Of a stretch of DNA of 41,943 nucleotides, positions 8,031 through 16,846 are shown piece after piece. The translations under genes and the position numbers were made by a program. Below the pieces are notes generated by a model that saw only the letters and a list, made by a program, of their open reading frames with translations, had not been told where the DNA came from and ran no database searches. Every line of letters starts with the position of its first letter. The first letter of the stretch is position 1. This DNA comes from Deltaproteobacteria bacterium (GTDB taxonomy: Bacteria > Desulfobacterota > Desulfarculia > JACQYL01), in assembly GCA_016208165.1 (NCBI GenBank), contig JACQYL010000048.1:54007-95949 (forward strand), in the 5' to 3' direction.

Positions 8031-8912
8031 TCACGAGGACGTGTTCTCTTTGTACACCTCTTTCAAATCCTGGTATTCCTTCTGAGGTAATCCGTATTTG
8101 AACTTGTATCGTTCGCTGCCCTCGAAGCACATGAGCGACGCATCGGCCCTGACGCTCAAGGGCATGCGGTCCGTGGCCGCCGCATACACACCGCAGTTGA
8201 AGGCCCATTTGGCCGTCTTCTCCGGAGAGGCTCCGGGCTTCAGCGGATGGCTGTACGGATGCTCGATATGCAGCATGCGGAAACGATCGGGAGGCGCCAG
8301 GACCCGCTGCCACCCGAGGTCCCCAGCCTTGACCACCACCCAGGAATCCATGGAACCCGCGGTGAGCAGGAACGGCGGCGTTGGAATCAGGTGCTTGCGG
8401 CCATCGGTGGCGCGCAAGGCGAAGAGATCCAGGGCGGTCCATTCCTCGGGCCGGGACTCGGAAACGGCCCGCTGGAAATCCTCGACCGTGGCGAGCCCTT
8501 TGTGAAACGTCCAGTTGTGACGGGGCAGGCTGTACAAGGTGTCCCGTTCGATGTACTGCTGCAGCCAGGAGCAGATGCCGGGCCCCAGAACGATATCGCC
8601 GTTTATGTACACAAAGATCTCGGTGTCGCAGTCCATGAGCACGGTTTCGAACATCAGCTTGAAGCTGTGAAGCGGTCCCGGAAACAGGTAGTGCCGGTAC
8701 CACGGAATCACCACGCAATCATACCCGTGTCTGGAAGCGTATTCCGCGGTCTCCACCTCCGAAGGCCAGCAGATGAATTTGACCTTGATTCCGTCGGTTT
8801 GTTGCCAGTTCAGTCCCTGCAGCACGGTCTCGTTCCGTTCGATCCACTCGCCCTTGAAGGTCCTGAACGCCACGTACACCGTGATGTCACGTATTCCGGG
8901 TTTGACTTCCAT
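8031..8912 (-). CDS. Putative glycosyltransferase (GT-A-like), last gene of glycan operon
   Basis: A 293-residue protein without signal peptide. The N-terminus (ITVYVAFRTFKGEWIERN) begins like a nucleotide-sugar-binding fold. YINGDIVLGPG (residues 102-112) resembles the acidic metal-binding motif of GT-A transferases, and ALRATDGRKHLIPTPPF with SMDSWVV follows. I do not recognise a defined family, so donor and acceptor are unknown. An upstream-extended frame would run into the dehydrogenase gene. ATG 8912 is preferred because GGAG (in the last codons of the preceding gene) precedes it and only 2 bp separate the genes, indicating coupling. Confidence 0.6.
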   Translation of the reverse strand: MEVKPGIRDITVYVAFRTFKGEWIERNETVLQGLNWQQTDGIKVKFICWPSEVETAEYASRHGYDCVVIPWYRHYLFPGPLHSFKLMFETVLMDCDTEIFVYINGDIVLGPGICSWLQQYIERDTLYSLPRHNWTFHKGLATVEDFQRAVSESRPEEWTALDLFALRATDGRKHLIPTPPFLLTAGSMDSWVVVKAGDLGWQRVLAPPDRFRMLHIEHPYSHPLKPGASPEKTAKWAFNCGVYAAATDRMPLSVRADASLMCFEGSERYKFKYGLPQKEYQDLKEVYKENTSS

Positions 8913-8914
8913 GC

Positions 8915-10159
8915 TTACTCCATGAACCTCAGCACCACCGTGTTTTCGGACAGGTTCCGCCGCCAGGACTCGTCCTGAAACTCGGGCCAGGGGGTGAGAA
9001 TCGCCACGACATCGGCGTCCCGGACGCATTCGTCCAGGCTTCCACAGACTTTCCAGTCTCCCGTCGCGCGGGCCATGGGATCGTAAACCGCCAGCTCGAG
9101 TTCCGGATGGTCCGCCGATAGTTTTCGGGCTACATCCAACGCCTGGGAGCATTCCACCAGGGGAGTGTGCGGTTTGTACGCCAGACCCAGCAGAGCGACT
9201 CGAGGCCCGTTGCGCCGGGCGGCGTCCCGAATTCTCGCGGTTACACGCTGAACCTGGCTGTCATTGATCTCCAACACGGCTCGTTGGAGCCCCGTATATC
9301 CGCGGACCTGTTCCGCGAAGCGGATAAACGCCTGATTGTCTCTCGGAAAGCACGGTCCGCCGAAGCCCAGCCCGGGTCGGATGTACTTACTCCCTATGCG
9401 GCTGTCGCGCCCCAGAATGGTCATGATGGCCCTGGGGTCGGCCTGCGGGAGGTTTTCACACAGGGCGCCTATCTGATTGGCGAAACTGATCTTCATGGTG
9501 CAGAAGCAGTTGATCGCCAGCTTGGCGATTTCCGCGTTGAGCACGCCCGTCCTCGCCGCATAGGGACGATGCTCGCACACCCGATCGTAAACGGCTTGCA
9601 GAGCATCCCCGGTCTCCGGGTCGGATTCGCCGATCAGCAAGAGATCCGGATTCAGGAAATCCGAAATTACGCTGCCGATGGCGACGAATTCCGGGTTGTA
9701 GGCGTATCCGAGATCCTTCCCCACCTTCTTGCCGGTCTCGCGTTCGATCAATGGGATAAACCGATCCTGGCCGGATCCCGGCATGACCGTGCTGACCACG
9801 TTCACTACAAAACGCGTTTTCAGATCTTTTAAAGCCGGCGCCATGCCTGACAGCACCGTCAGGACAGCTTCGTTCGAGAAAGAGCCGTCGGACAGGGAAG
9901 CGGTGGGCACCACGATAAAGGCCATATGACTCGCCCGGATCGCTTCCCCGAGATCCGTTGAAAAGCACAGGTTTCCCCTGACCTCGTCCAACAATTCGGA
10001 AAGCCCTGTCTCGGGAAAGGGGGCCTTGCCTTTCTCGAGTTCGGCCACGTAGGATTCCCGGATGTCCACACCGATGACCGGGTATCCTCCTCGAGCCAGG
10101 CACGCGGCCGTGCAGAGACCCAATTTCCCGAGTCCCACAACGGAAATCGCCTCAATCAT
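8915..10159 (-). CDS. UDP-glucose/GDP-mannose dehydrogenase family protein
   Basis: A 414-residue nucleotide-sugar 6-dehydrogenase that oxidises an NDP-hexose to the uronic acid with 2 NAD+. Evidence: N-terminal Rossmann motif SVVGLGKLGLCTAA, the central family segment AYNPEF, LAINCFCTMKISFANQIG, and the catalytic cysteine in GFGGPCFPRDNQAF. The C-terminal substrate-binding domain begins at about VALLGLAYKPHTP. Substrate (UDP-Glc, UDP-GlcNAc, UDP-ManNAc) cannot be told from sequence alone. ATG 10159 has GGAG at 8 nt; an ATG two codons upstream is too close to it. It overlaps the end of the GT2 gene by 8 bp. Confidence 0.9.
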   Translation of the reverse strand: MIEAISVVGLGKLGLCTAACLARGGYPVIGVDIRESYVAELEKGKAPFPETGLSELLDEVRGNLCFSTDLGEAIRASHMAFIVVPTASLSDGSFSNEAVLTVLSGMAPALKDLKTRFVVNVVSTVMPGSGQDRFIPLIERETGKKVGKDLGYAYNPEFVAIGSVISDFLNPDLLLIGESDPETGDALQAVYDRVCEHRPYAARTGVLNAEIAKLAINCFCTMKISFANQIGALCENLPQADPRAIMTILGRDSRIGSKYIRPGLGFGGPCFPRDNQAFIRFAEQVRGYTGLQRAVLEINDSQVQRVTARIRDAARRNGPRVALLGLAYKPHTPLVECSQALDVARKLSADHPELELAVYDPMARATGDWKVCGSLDECVRDADVVAILTPWPEFQDESWRRNLSENTVVLRFME

Positions 10160-11021
10160 GTTCATCTCTCCGGATTTCCCGCAGGAAACGTCTAGCTCTC
10201 CGGGCGCACCGGATGCTCTCCCGCATCAAGTTCTCGTAACCGCGGTTTCGCCATGCAGCCGGTTCCGCGGGATTGTCCGGATCGTGTTTGCGGACGCGGT
10301 ACAGCACCCTGGGCACATGCTTGAATCGGCATCCGGCCAGAGCGAAGCGGAAGAACATGTCATAGTCGTTGGCGTTCCGGTAGCCGGGGTCGTAGTATCC
10401 GACCTTTTCATGCAACGACCTCCGATAGAGTTTGCACGCGCCCAAGTGGAACCAGTCCGCCAGGCAGGTGCGAAACGTGTACTCGGGCTTTTCGAGGCGC
10501 TGCAGGATGCGGCCTCCATTATCCACCACGAACATGTCCGCATAGACGAAATCCGCTTCCCCCGTTTCGAGGACTTGCACCATTTCGCTCAGAGCGGTGG
10601 GCAGGAACGCATCGTCCGCCACCAGGTATGTGCAATAAGCGCCCGTGGCCCTCGTGAAACCCTCGTTGTAGGATCGGGTGGCGCCGATGTTTTCGTCGCT
10701 TTCTAAAACCACCACGCTGCGGCCGGCCGGATATCTCTTCCCACAGGAGCGTATCAGGCGCTCCTCGCCGTCCGAATCGTCCATTCTATCCAGATACGAG
10801 ACCTCGTCCTGCTCGATACCTCGGAGGTAGTCTCGCATGATCCGGTCGGTTCCATCCGTCGAGCCGTGATTGCAGACAATCACTTCGATATTCGGGTAGT
10901 CCTGGAACAGAACGCTGTCCAACGCCTCGGGCAGGGTCTGTGCCTGGTTGAACGTCGGCACGACGACGCTCACCAGAGGTTGTTCCGCTGCTTTTTCGGG
11001 AGACCACTCCATCCATCGCAT
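10152..11021 (-). CDS. Glycosyltransferase family 2 protein
   Basis: A 289-residue GT2 (GT-A fold) enzyme transferring a sugar from an NDP donor in cell-envelope glycan assembly. It shows SVVVPTFNQAQTLPEALDSVLFQDYPNIEVIV at the start (residues about 18-50), the STDGT donor-binding segment, ENIGATRSYNEGF and VADDAFLPTALSEM (metal-binding acidic motif). The C-terminal region GYYDPGYRNANDYDMFFR is typical of GT2 acceptor sites. No membrane segment is visible. Start may be ATG 11021 or ATG 11012; AGG is better spaced from the latter. It lies 7 bp after the radical SAM gene. Confidence 0.88.
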   Translation of the reverse strand: MRWMEWSPEKAAEQPLVSVVVPTFNQAQTLPEALDSVLFQDYPNIEVIVCNHGSTDGTDRIMRDYLRGIEQDEVSYLDRMDDSDGEERLIRSCGKRYPAGRSVVVLESDENIGATRSYNEGFTRATGAYCTYLVADDAFLPTALSEMVQVLETGEADFVYADMFVVDNGGRILQRLEKPEYTFRTCLADWFHLGACKLYRRSLHEKVGYYDPGYRNANDYDMFFRFALAGCRFKHVPRVLYRVRKHDPDNPAEPAAWRNRGYENLMRESIRCARRARRFLREIRRDEHD

Positions 11022-11028
11022 CCTGCTT

Positions 11029-12183
11029 TCAGATAAACCGGTAGGTCATGGAATCCCCCTGGATCACATGCTCGAAGATCTGGTTGTGGGGCTGATACGT
11101 ACACCTAGGGCATTCCTTCAGGTTCAGGGAATCGAATATGGCCCAGTGCGCTTCGGATCCCCAGATTCGTTCCACTTGAGCAAAATCCGTAAATCCCTCG
11201 CTGAATTCGAGTCGGCCGTCCCCACGGCGATCGCAGCACAACCCCACGTTGAAGTCGCCGCGCCCGGCTTCCACGGGAGGCATGAACACGGCCGTCATAA
11301 AGACGGCGTGGCACCTGTGGAACCGGTTGGCTCGGTTCAACAGGGAATCGAACTTATGCGTGACTCCATAGACGCCGAAGGTTTCGTCCTCGAGACTCCG
11401 CGCCTCGGAGATCTGCCGCGCGAGTTCATCTCGCACCTCGGGGCCGAACAACCTCCCCCTGTTTCCGGGCAGCCGGTCCCAGGGTATCCCGCCGGGCCTG
11501 AGATGAAAATTCCGGCAACCGAGTTCTTTGGCTTTACGAACGGCAGGCAAAATGTCCCGGGCATTCCCGTTCCACAAGAGATATTTGTAAGTCACGCCGT
11601 ATCCCGGCCGTTCCGTTCCCAGGCGACATCCATTCTGTTTGACGGCCTCGTTGAGCAGACGAATGTTTTCGGTCACCCGGCCGAATCGGTCTTTTCCCTT
11701 GAGTTGCAGATAGAGATCTTCGGAACCCGCGTCAACCGACACACCCACCCATGTGCATAGAGAGAGCGCTTCCACATGCTCGTGGATCCGGGTGCCGTTG
11801 GTCACAACGCCCACCTCGATGTTCCTGCTTGTGCAAGCCTCGATGAAATCCCCGATATAAGGGTGCAGGAGGGGTTCCCCGCCTCCGGCAATGCACACGG
11901 ATTCGACTCCCCGCGGCCACTCGGGACTTCCCCGCCATCGTGAGAGACCCTCCGCCAGCTCTAGGAGGGCACTCCTGTTCATGGCGCGATTCCTGCGGTC
12001 CAAAATGTACCCGGCGTTGCACCACGGGCAAGCAAGGTTGCAGGCGTTGATCGGATCCACCGTGACCAGCACGGGCTGCGGCGCCGGTTTTCCCCGCTCG
12101 ATCAGCCGCCAGCGATACACGTGCGCGAGCAGTTTGTAGCTGTTGAAAGGGTTCCATCTCCTGGAACCGGACCATTCTTCCAC
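11029..12183 (-). CDS. Radical SAM protein with SPASM-like C-terminal cysteines
   Basis: A 384-residue protein. The radical SAM 4Fe-4S motif is CNLACPWC (Cys48, Cys52, Cys55), followed by the GGGEP motif (AGGGEPLLHP) that contacts S-adenosylmethionine and VVTNGTRI. Late cysteines (CHAVFM, GLCCDRRGD, CPRC) suggest auxiliary Fe-S clusters of the SPASM/twitch type. Substrate is unknown; within this operon a sugar or glycan-carrier modification is a fair inference. The start is GTG at 12183 with AAGGA just upstream; no in-frame ATG fits better. Confidence 0.82.
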   Translation of the reverse strand: MEEWSGSRRWNPFNSYKLLAHVYRWRLIERGKPAPQPVLVTVDPINACNLACPWCNAGYILDRRNRAMNRSALLELAEGLSRWRGSPEWPRGVESVCIAGGGEPLLHPYIGDFIEACTSRNIEVGVVTNGTRIHEHVEALSLCTWVGVSVDAGSEDLYLQLKGKDRFGRVTENIRLLNEAVKQNGCRLGTERPGYGVTYKYLLWNGNARDILPAVRKAKELGCRNFHLRPGGIPWDRLPGNRGRLFGPEVRDELARQISEARSLEDETFGVYGVTHKFDSLLNRANRFHRCHAVFMTAVFMPPVEAGRGDFNVGLCCDRRGDGRLEFSEGFTDFAQVERIWGSEAHWAIFDSLNLKECPRCTYQPHNQIFEHVIQGDSMTYRFI

Positions 12184-12233
12184 TTTATTCCTTACCGCGA
12201 ACAGTCCTCGGAAGTATTCCGAATGTCCGCCGT

Positions 12234-13190
12234 CTACAGAGATTCATATGCGCCCGTAAGCACTTCGAGAACCCGGCCTTCATTCCAGACCTGCTCCATG
12301 AAAGCCCTGCTCTCCCTGCCGATGGCATCCCGCTTCCCGGAATCGTTAACCAGTTCGTTCAGTCTTTGCTCGAGTTCCCCGGGATTTCCCGCCGGGACCC
12401 AGGGAAGGCTCTGCCTGCCGGTAAAGCGACGGATCTGTTCCACATTCCATTGGTCCAGGCCGGCGATGACGGGCTTCCCCTGACTGAGCGATTCCAGGGA
12501 CGAAATTCCGAACCAACCGCGCATATGGTCGAACACCACATGGCAGCTGCGTTTCAGCCGCAGACAACGACGATGCGGCATCCGTTCGATCACCAGGAGG
12601 GATACTCGGGGATTCCGGTCCTTCACGCGCGACATCGCCTCCACAAACTAACGGGTGTTCTTGTGATACTTTCGCGTAGGCGCCTGGCAGACCCGGATTT
12701 CGTCCTGAGGCAAGCTGTTTTCGAACCTCGGCAACAGGGCCGCGTCGTTCAGAGGCGCCAGATTAGGAACCCATACGGCGTTTTCCGCCACTTTGAGCAG
12801 ATCCGGCGTGGCTACGATCACCTTCCTGCCCAGACGCCGGTATTTTTCATTGAATGCATCGGCATTCAGAATGTAGTCGGGGTGGCCGTGATGATGGTGC
12901 AGGATGCGTTTCCCGCGAATGTAATCCCGAACCACCAATGGGCCCAGATGGGCGTTCTCGTCGCTGAGCATATGAAAATGGAAAACATCGGCCTCGATCA
13001 TCAGTTGTTCGAGTTCCCCGTAATCGTCGTCGTGGATGTCGGGCAGATGTAGGTCCGTCTCGTACTCGAAACCGTATTTTTCCGCCGTGGAAACCAGGCG
13101 GCACCGGTGGGAGGTGTACCGGTTTATGGCGTTGGTAAAGGCGATTCCCATGCCTGCGGGGTCATTGGCGGTGATCATGAGGATGTTCAA
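12234..13190 (-). pseudogene. GT-B-type glycosyltransferase interrupted by one in-frame TAG
   Basis: Two pieces in the same reading frame are separated only by a TAG codon at 12650-12648. The N-terminal piece (to KYHKNTR) has NILMITANDPAGMG, typical of a GT4-like N-terminal domain, and HHHHGHPDYI. The C-terminal piece has FGISSLESLSQGKPVIAGLD, the donor-binding EX7E-type region. FVEAM directly after the stop continues the usual linker (KxT..FVEA). The start is TTG 13190 with GGAGG about 8 nt upstream; the frame is open further up but lacks a start with a binding site. A C, G or A to T change would explain the stop. It may be a pseudogene, a sequencing error, or less likely read-through. Confidence 0.8.
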
Positions 13191-13306
13191 AAGAGACGCC
13201 TCCCATGCGAGCAATCAACGTTTTTCCGATCACCGGGATGCTTACCGTTCACCCGATTTACGGTTCCTGCGCCTGTGTCGGCGAACGAATTCAGAGCCGT
13301 TCCCGT

Positions 13307-15175
13307 TTAGAGATCGTAGCCGGACAGACGGGTCAGGGCTTCGATGAATCCACGTCCTCCGTGCAGGTGCCCCAGCCATATCTCCGGCACCCAGGTGTCT
13401 CTGTAGTCTGAAAAAAGGGGCATCACGGCATTGAAATCGATGTCCCCATCCCCGATCTGAATCCCTTCGCCGTCCAGTCCGCGTGCGTCCGCGAAATGGA
13501 TGTGACGAATGTGCTCCCGAACGGCCTCGATGAACTCGCAGAGATCGACGCCTCCGGCGTTGCAGTAGAGTGAAGCGTGGGACAGATCGAAACAGAAGCC
13601 CGAGTCGGTCCGGCGACAAAAGTCGACGATGTCCTCCGGTCCCATGAAGTAGTGTCCCCTCCATTGGCCTCCGAAGTACCAGGGAAAAGGAGGGAGGTTC
13701 TCCATCAACAGCTCCACCCCATCGCTGCGAAGCTCTTCCCATGACCTGAGGAGGTTTTCCCGGAGCCGCTGCGGGACCGAATCTTCCTTGAGGCTCATGG
13801 CTCCCGGATGCACCACCAGTTTGGGCGATCCTTTGAATCGTGGGCTCCATTTCCGGGCCAGGACAATGGCCTTGCGCACCTGCTCGACGGACCGGCCGCG
13901 GGTGGCTTCATCCTCGGCGCACAGGTCAACCAATTGATCGCCCATGTACTCCGGTGCGTGGACGACGAGATGCTGCGGAAAAACCCGTTCGGAAATCTCC
14001 GCTGTCTCGAGATCATTCTCCGTCAGGCGAATTTCAAGCGTTTTAGGATTCAATCGGATGAATTCCCCCGCGTCACTGAACCGGGCGATCAGACCCCACA
14101 GGCTTTCAAACCCGTTTTCCGTGGACCGCGGGCCGTGGTCCGCGTCATCGCTCTCCGTGAAGTAATCGTCCGGTTCGTAATCACGCGTCGCCCGGAGTCC
14201 CACGATTTGGTGGAGCCGATGGGGCGGTACGCCCCGGGCGGGCCCCTTCGCACACACCATGGACTTGCGGATCGGGGTCCCCCGCGGAATGAACCGGGCC
14301 GCCACCAGGCTTTTGCCGAACAGTTCCCGATTCAGAATTTCGCCTTGGGAGAGATGGTCCGTTTCTTCTCCCATGGCGTCCTCGGCTACCCTGATTTCCT
14401 CGACCAGCCGGCGAAATTCATGAGGTTCCAAGCTGGCGCGATGGTCGGGACCGGGCATGTTCCGGTTCAGGGTCAGATGTTTTTCTATGATACAAGCGCC
14501 CAAGGCCACGGCGATTAAAGGGATCGTAATTCCGACGTCGTGGCTGGAATAGCCCACCGGACGCCCGAAACGTCTTAGCGAAACCATTCGCTTCAGCTGC
14601 GCCTCCCTGGGGTGTACCGGATATACGCTGCGGCAGTGCAGCAGGGCGAAAGGGATATCGTGCGCATCGAGCACGGCCACGGCTTCCTCGACCTCTCGAC
14701 CGGTAGCCATTCCCGTCGAGACAATCATGGGCTTTCGAACACGGGCCACCGCATCTAACAGGGGGATGTTGGTGAGATCCGCCGATGCGATCTTGTGAGC
14801 CGGTAAATCGAGGCTTTCGAGAAAACGAACGCTCGCAGCGTCAAACGGTGTGCACAAAAAGTCCAGTCCCAGATGGTCCGCTTCCTGTTTTAGGCCGACG
14901 AAGGTCTCTTCCTCCAGCTCGGTCTGCCGCAAAACGGGGATGATATACTGAATATGTTGTTCGAACCGCCAGGTGCATTCCAGAACGTCCCTCCGGTAGA
15001 GATCGGATAAATTCCGTTTCTGGAATTTAACCGCATTGGCGCCCGCTTCGGCGGCCGCCTGCATCAACCGAAGCGCCGCATCCGGATCTCCGTTGTGGTT
15101 GATGCCGATTTCGGCGATGACATAGACAGGTTGCCCTCCGCCTATGGAGGTAGTTCCCAGGACCATCGTTCTCAT
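13307..15175 (-). CDS. NeuB-type nonulosonate synthase fused to SAF domain and sugar-phosphate isomerase-like TIM barrel
   Basis: A 622-residue three-part protein. Residues 15-265 form the NeuB domain that condenses phosphoenolpyruvate with an N-acyl sugar to a sialic-acid-like nonulosonate: IAEIGINHNGD, AVKFQKRN, FLCTPFD, KIASADLTN, STGMAT, GYSSHD and IIEKHLTLNR are all family motifs. Residues 286-345 match the SAF/antifreeze-like domain (FIPRGTPIRKSMVCAKGPARG). Residues 355-620 resemble an AP-endonuclease-2/sugar isomerase TIM barrel (HLVVHAPEY, LVVHPG, MENLPPF, FCFDLSHASLY, HIHFADARG). Plain NeuB proteins are about 350 residues, so the tail is an added module that may make or epimerise the substrate. 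ATG 15175 has GAGG just upstream. It lies 24 bp after the regulator. Confidence 0.9.
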   Translation of the reverse strand: MRTMVLGTTSIGGGQPVYVIAEIGINHNGDPDAALRLMQAAAEAGANAVKFQKRNLSDLYRRDVLECTWRFEQHIQYIIPVLRQTELEEETFVGLKQEADHLGLDFLCTPFDAASVRFLESLDLPAHKIASADLTNIPLLDAVARVRKPMIVSTGMATGREVEEAVAVLDAHDIPFALLHCRSVYPVHPREAQLKRMVSLRRFGRPVGYSSHDVGITIPLIAVALGACIIEKHLTLNRNMPGPDHRASLEPHEFRRLVEEIRVAEDAMGEETDHLSQGEILNRELFGKSLVAARFIPRGTPIRKSMVCAKGPARGVPPHRLHQIVGLRATRDYEPDDYFTESDDADHGPRSTENGFESLWGLIARFSDAGEFIRLNPKTLEIRLTENDLETAEISERVFPQHLVVHAPEYMGDQLVDLCAEDEATRGRSVEQVRKAIVLARKWSPRFKGSPKLVVHPGAMSLKEDSVPQRLRENLLRSWEELRSDGVELLMENLPPFPWYFGGQWRGHYFMGPEDIVDFCRRTDSGFCFDLSHASLYCNAGGVDLCEFIEAVREHIRHIHFADARGLDGEGIQIGDGDIDFNAVMPLFSDYRDTWVPEIWLGHLHGGRGFIEALTRLSGYDL

Positions 15176-15199
15176 ATCGCCTCGAAGTCAACGCAGCGG

Positions 15200-15904
15200 T
15201 TAGAGGTCGATCAACCTGCACACCCGGATGCCTTCCGACTCCAGATGCCGAATCTCCTCGAAAATCTCGTCCTGCCTGGCGTAGGACGTGATGAGCACGC
15301 AGTCCGGCTGTATGGCGGGAACGGCCTCCCGTCCCTCCACCGGGATCCCGAAAAACCGTTTGCCTTGCTTTTCCGGGTCGTTGTCAACGATACCGACCAC
15401 CTGGACCGGCATTTCCTTCAGTGCGGCGAACACGATTTCGCACGTTTCGCCGGCGCCGAACAATACCACCCTTCGAACTCCTTCTCGTGGCAAGCTCATG
15501 AGTTTATGGACCAATTCGTGTTTTGTCGCGATGTAGAGGCGGACGATGTCCACGGAGTAATCGATGAAAAGCTTTGACAACCGATTGTACCCTTTCGGCG
15601 TAAGACTATACCGCATACTCCGGTTGGTGTGTCCTTCCACTCGAATCAGACCCTCGTCCGCCAGCCGCCGGATGTAGTTATTCACCATGGTGCTGCTCAG
15701 ATGGACCCGTTCGGCCAGGATATGCTGACTCATGGAAGGATTCTCGTTCAGGCATGCGAGGATGAACAGCTCACGAAACTGCTTGGTAGGCAGAAGGAAT
15801 TTGGAAATTCCGGGGTCTACCAGACCATCGGTCTCGTGTGTGTGGGGCGTTTTTGAGAGCGGTTCATTCAACCCGTTCAAAGAATGCATGGCCGGTTTGT
15901 TCAT
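15200..15904 (-). CDS. Winged-helix regulator with C-terminal Rossmann-like domain, first gene of glycan operon
   Basis: A 234-residue protein. Residues about 42-105 form a MarR/Lrp-like winged helix (QFRELFILACLNENPSMSQ, recognition helix STMVNNYIRRLADEGLI, wing with SLTPKGY). Residues about 144-232 form a nucleotide-binding fold: VVLFGAGETCEIVFAAL, then GIVDNDPEKQGKRFFGIPV and DCVLITSYA, like the N-terminal domain of CapD/PglD sugar enzymes. This suggests a transcription factor that senses a nucleotide or nucleotide sugar (inference). GGGGAG precedes the ATG. A promoter and a 21-bp dyad lie 33-61 bp upstream, consistent with autoregulation of the whole operon. Confidence 0.78.
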   Translation of the reverse strand: MNKPAMHSLNGLNEPLSKTPHTHETDGLVDPGISKFLLPTKQFRELFILACLNENPSMSQHILAERVHLSSTMVNNYIRRLADEGLIRVEGHTNRSMRYSLTPKGYNRLSKLFIDYSVDIVRLYIATKHELVHKLMSLPREGVRRVVLFGAGETCEIVFAALKEMPVQVVGIVDNDPEKQGKRFFGIPVEGREAVPAIQPDCVLITSYARQDEIFEEIRHLESEGIRVCRLIDL

Positions 15905-15936
15905 CGATGTTTTCTCCCCGTACTCGCATCTTCGCG

Positions 15937-15957
15937 ACTATACACAAACTGTATGGT
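15937..15957. promoter_or_regulatory. Probable operator dyad overlapping the promoter
   Basis: Arms ACTATACA and TGTATGGT (7 of 8 pairs) flank CAAAC. The dyad covers the -10 box and most of the spacer, the place where a repressor would block polymerase. The likely ligand is the winged-helix protein encoded immediately downstream; this is inference. Confidence 0.5.
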
Positions 15958-15965
15958 GAGTGCAA
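15937..15965 (-). promoter_or_regulatory. Sigma-70-like promoter of the glycan operon
   Basis: On the minus strand TTGCAC (15965-15960), a 17-bp spacer and TATAGT (15942-15937). It points into the regulator gene, whose ATG is 33 bp downstream of the -10 box. Confidence 0.65.
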
Positions 15966-16507
15966 CAGGCCTTTCTGTGTGGAATATTTTGCCGATCCAC
16001 GTCCCGAATCCCCGAACGTGTCTTTCGGGGATGGCCTTGAACCGCCGTCGGAAAGAGATGTTCGGCGCAACTTCCCGTCCCCGTTACATGGGTATGCAAC
16101 TATCGGGCCGAGCTGTGACCGGGTCCCGTCGGAGGGCCGCCTTTTTCTCTTAATCCCGCGGACGGGCCTGATGTGGTTTAAAGCCACTGTCTTCGAAATG
16201 GAAGGTTGGTTGGTCCATTGAAACCGACCGGAAGGGCAGAGAGGGAGTCCAATGTCAACGGGCGATGGGCGTGGATCCATACGGCCGATTTCCTTCCGGC
16301 GAAGGGTGAAGCGTTTGAAGCTTCCATCGCGGGAAAATCAGCGATGACCCCGAGTGTGAAACAGGACGCCTATCTCTTGAAATACCATCGCATGTTCTCT
16401 TCCAATGATCGCTTGCTCCGCAATCGAGTTGATGATATAGGAGTATAGTCCAATCTCGAAACAGATCGGATTCGATAACCGACATAGTAAGGGGGCAGCT
16501 TTCCATC
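15966..16507. other. Gene-poor divergent intergenic region
   Basis: About 540 bp between the glycan operon promoter and a plus-strand small gene. Short ORFs on both strands here (for example 16206-16448 plus, and minus-strand frames ending in 15864-16280) lack ribosome binding sites and family motifs. I see no tRNA or convincing structured RNA. Confidence 0.4.
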
Positions 16508-16846
16508 ATGACCAATCCGACCATCGATCATCCTGTATGGGGCGCCATCGAAGTGTTGCAGGATGGTGGTTCTTTTATCCTTTGCCAGGTAGGGGCCGAG
16601 GCCAAGAAGATATCGAAAGCCTGGCTAGTGGACAAAGGCGTCCTCATTGATCATCTGTTTAAGGAGCCCGAAATTCCATCACGGCCCAGACAAAAGTCTT
16701 CCGGCGCGAGAAGTGCGGGACTTCGTCCGCCTGACCACGATGAAGAGGTGGACCGAGGCGAGTCCGACGAGGACGTTTTTGTCGAAGAAGACGCGGACGA
16801 GAATGACGCGGACGAAGAGTCCTATGAGGATGACGACTCGGAATAA
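16508..16846 (+). CDS. Small protein with highly acidic C-terminal tail, unknown function
   Basis: 112 residues, not recognised. The first 55 residues look like a compact globular domain (HPVWGAIEVLQDGGSFILCQVG). The last 35 or so are mostly Asp and Glu, giving a strongly negative disordered tail. A GGGGG stretch lies about 12 nt before the ATG, further than usual. It stands alone, divergent from the glycan operon. The tail could bind basic proteins, RNA-binding factors or metals, but nothing in the sequence decides this. Confidence 0.5.
   Translation: MTNPTIDHPVWGAIEVLQDGGSFILCQVGAEAKKISKAWLVDKGVLIDHLFKEPEIPSRPRQKSSGARSAGLRPPDHDEEVDRGESDEDVFVEEDADENDADEESYEDDDSE

Noticed and set aside
12648-12650. 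Pyrrolysine read-through at the TAG
   Set aside because: No pyrrolysine genes in the window and the residue lies in an ordinary linker of the glycosyltransferase; a nonsense change or sequence error is simpler.
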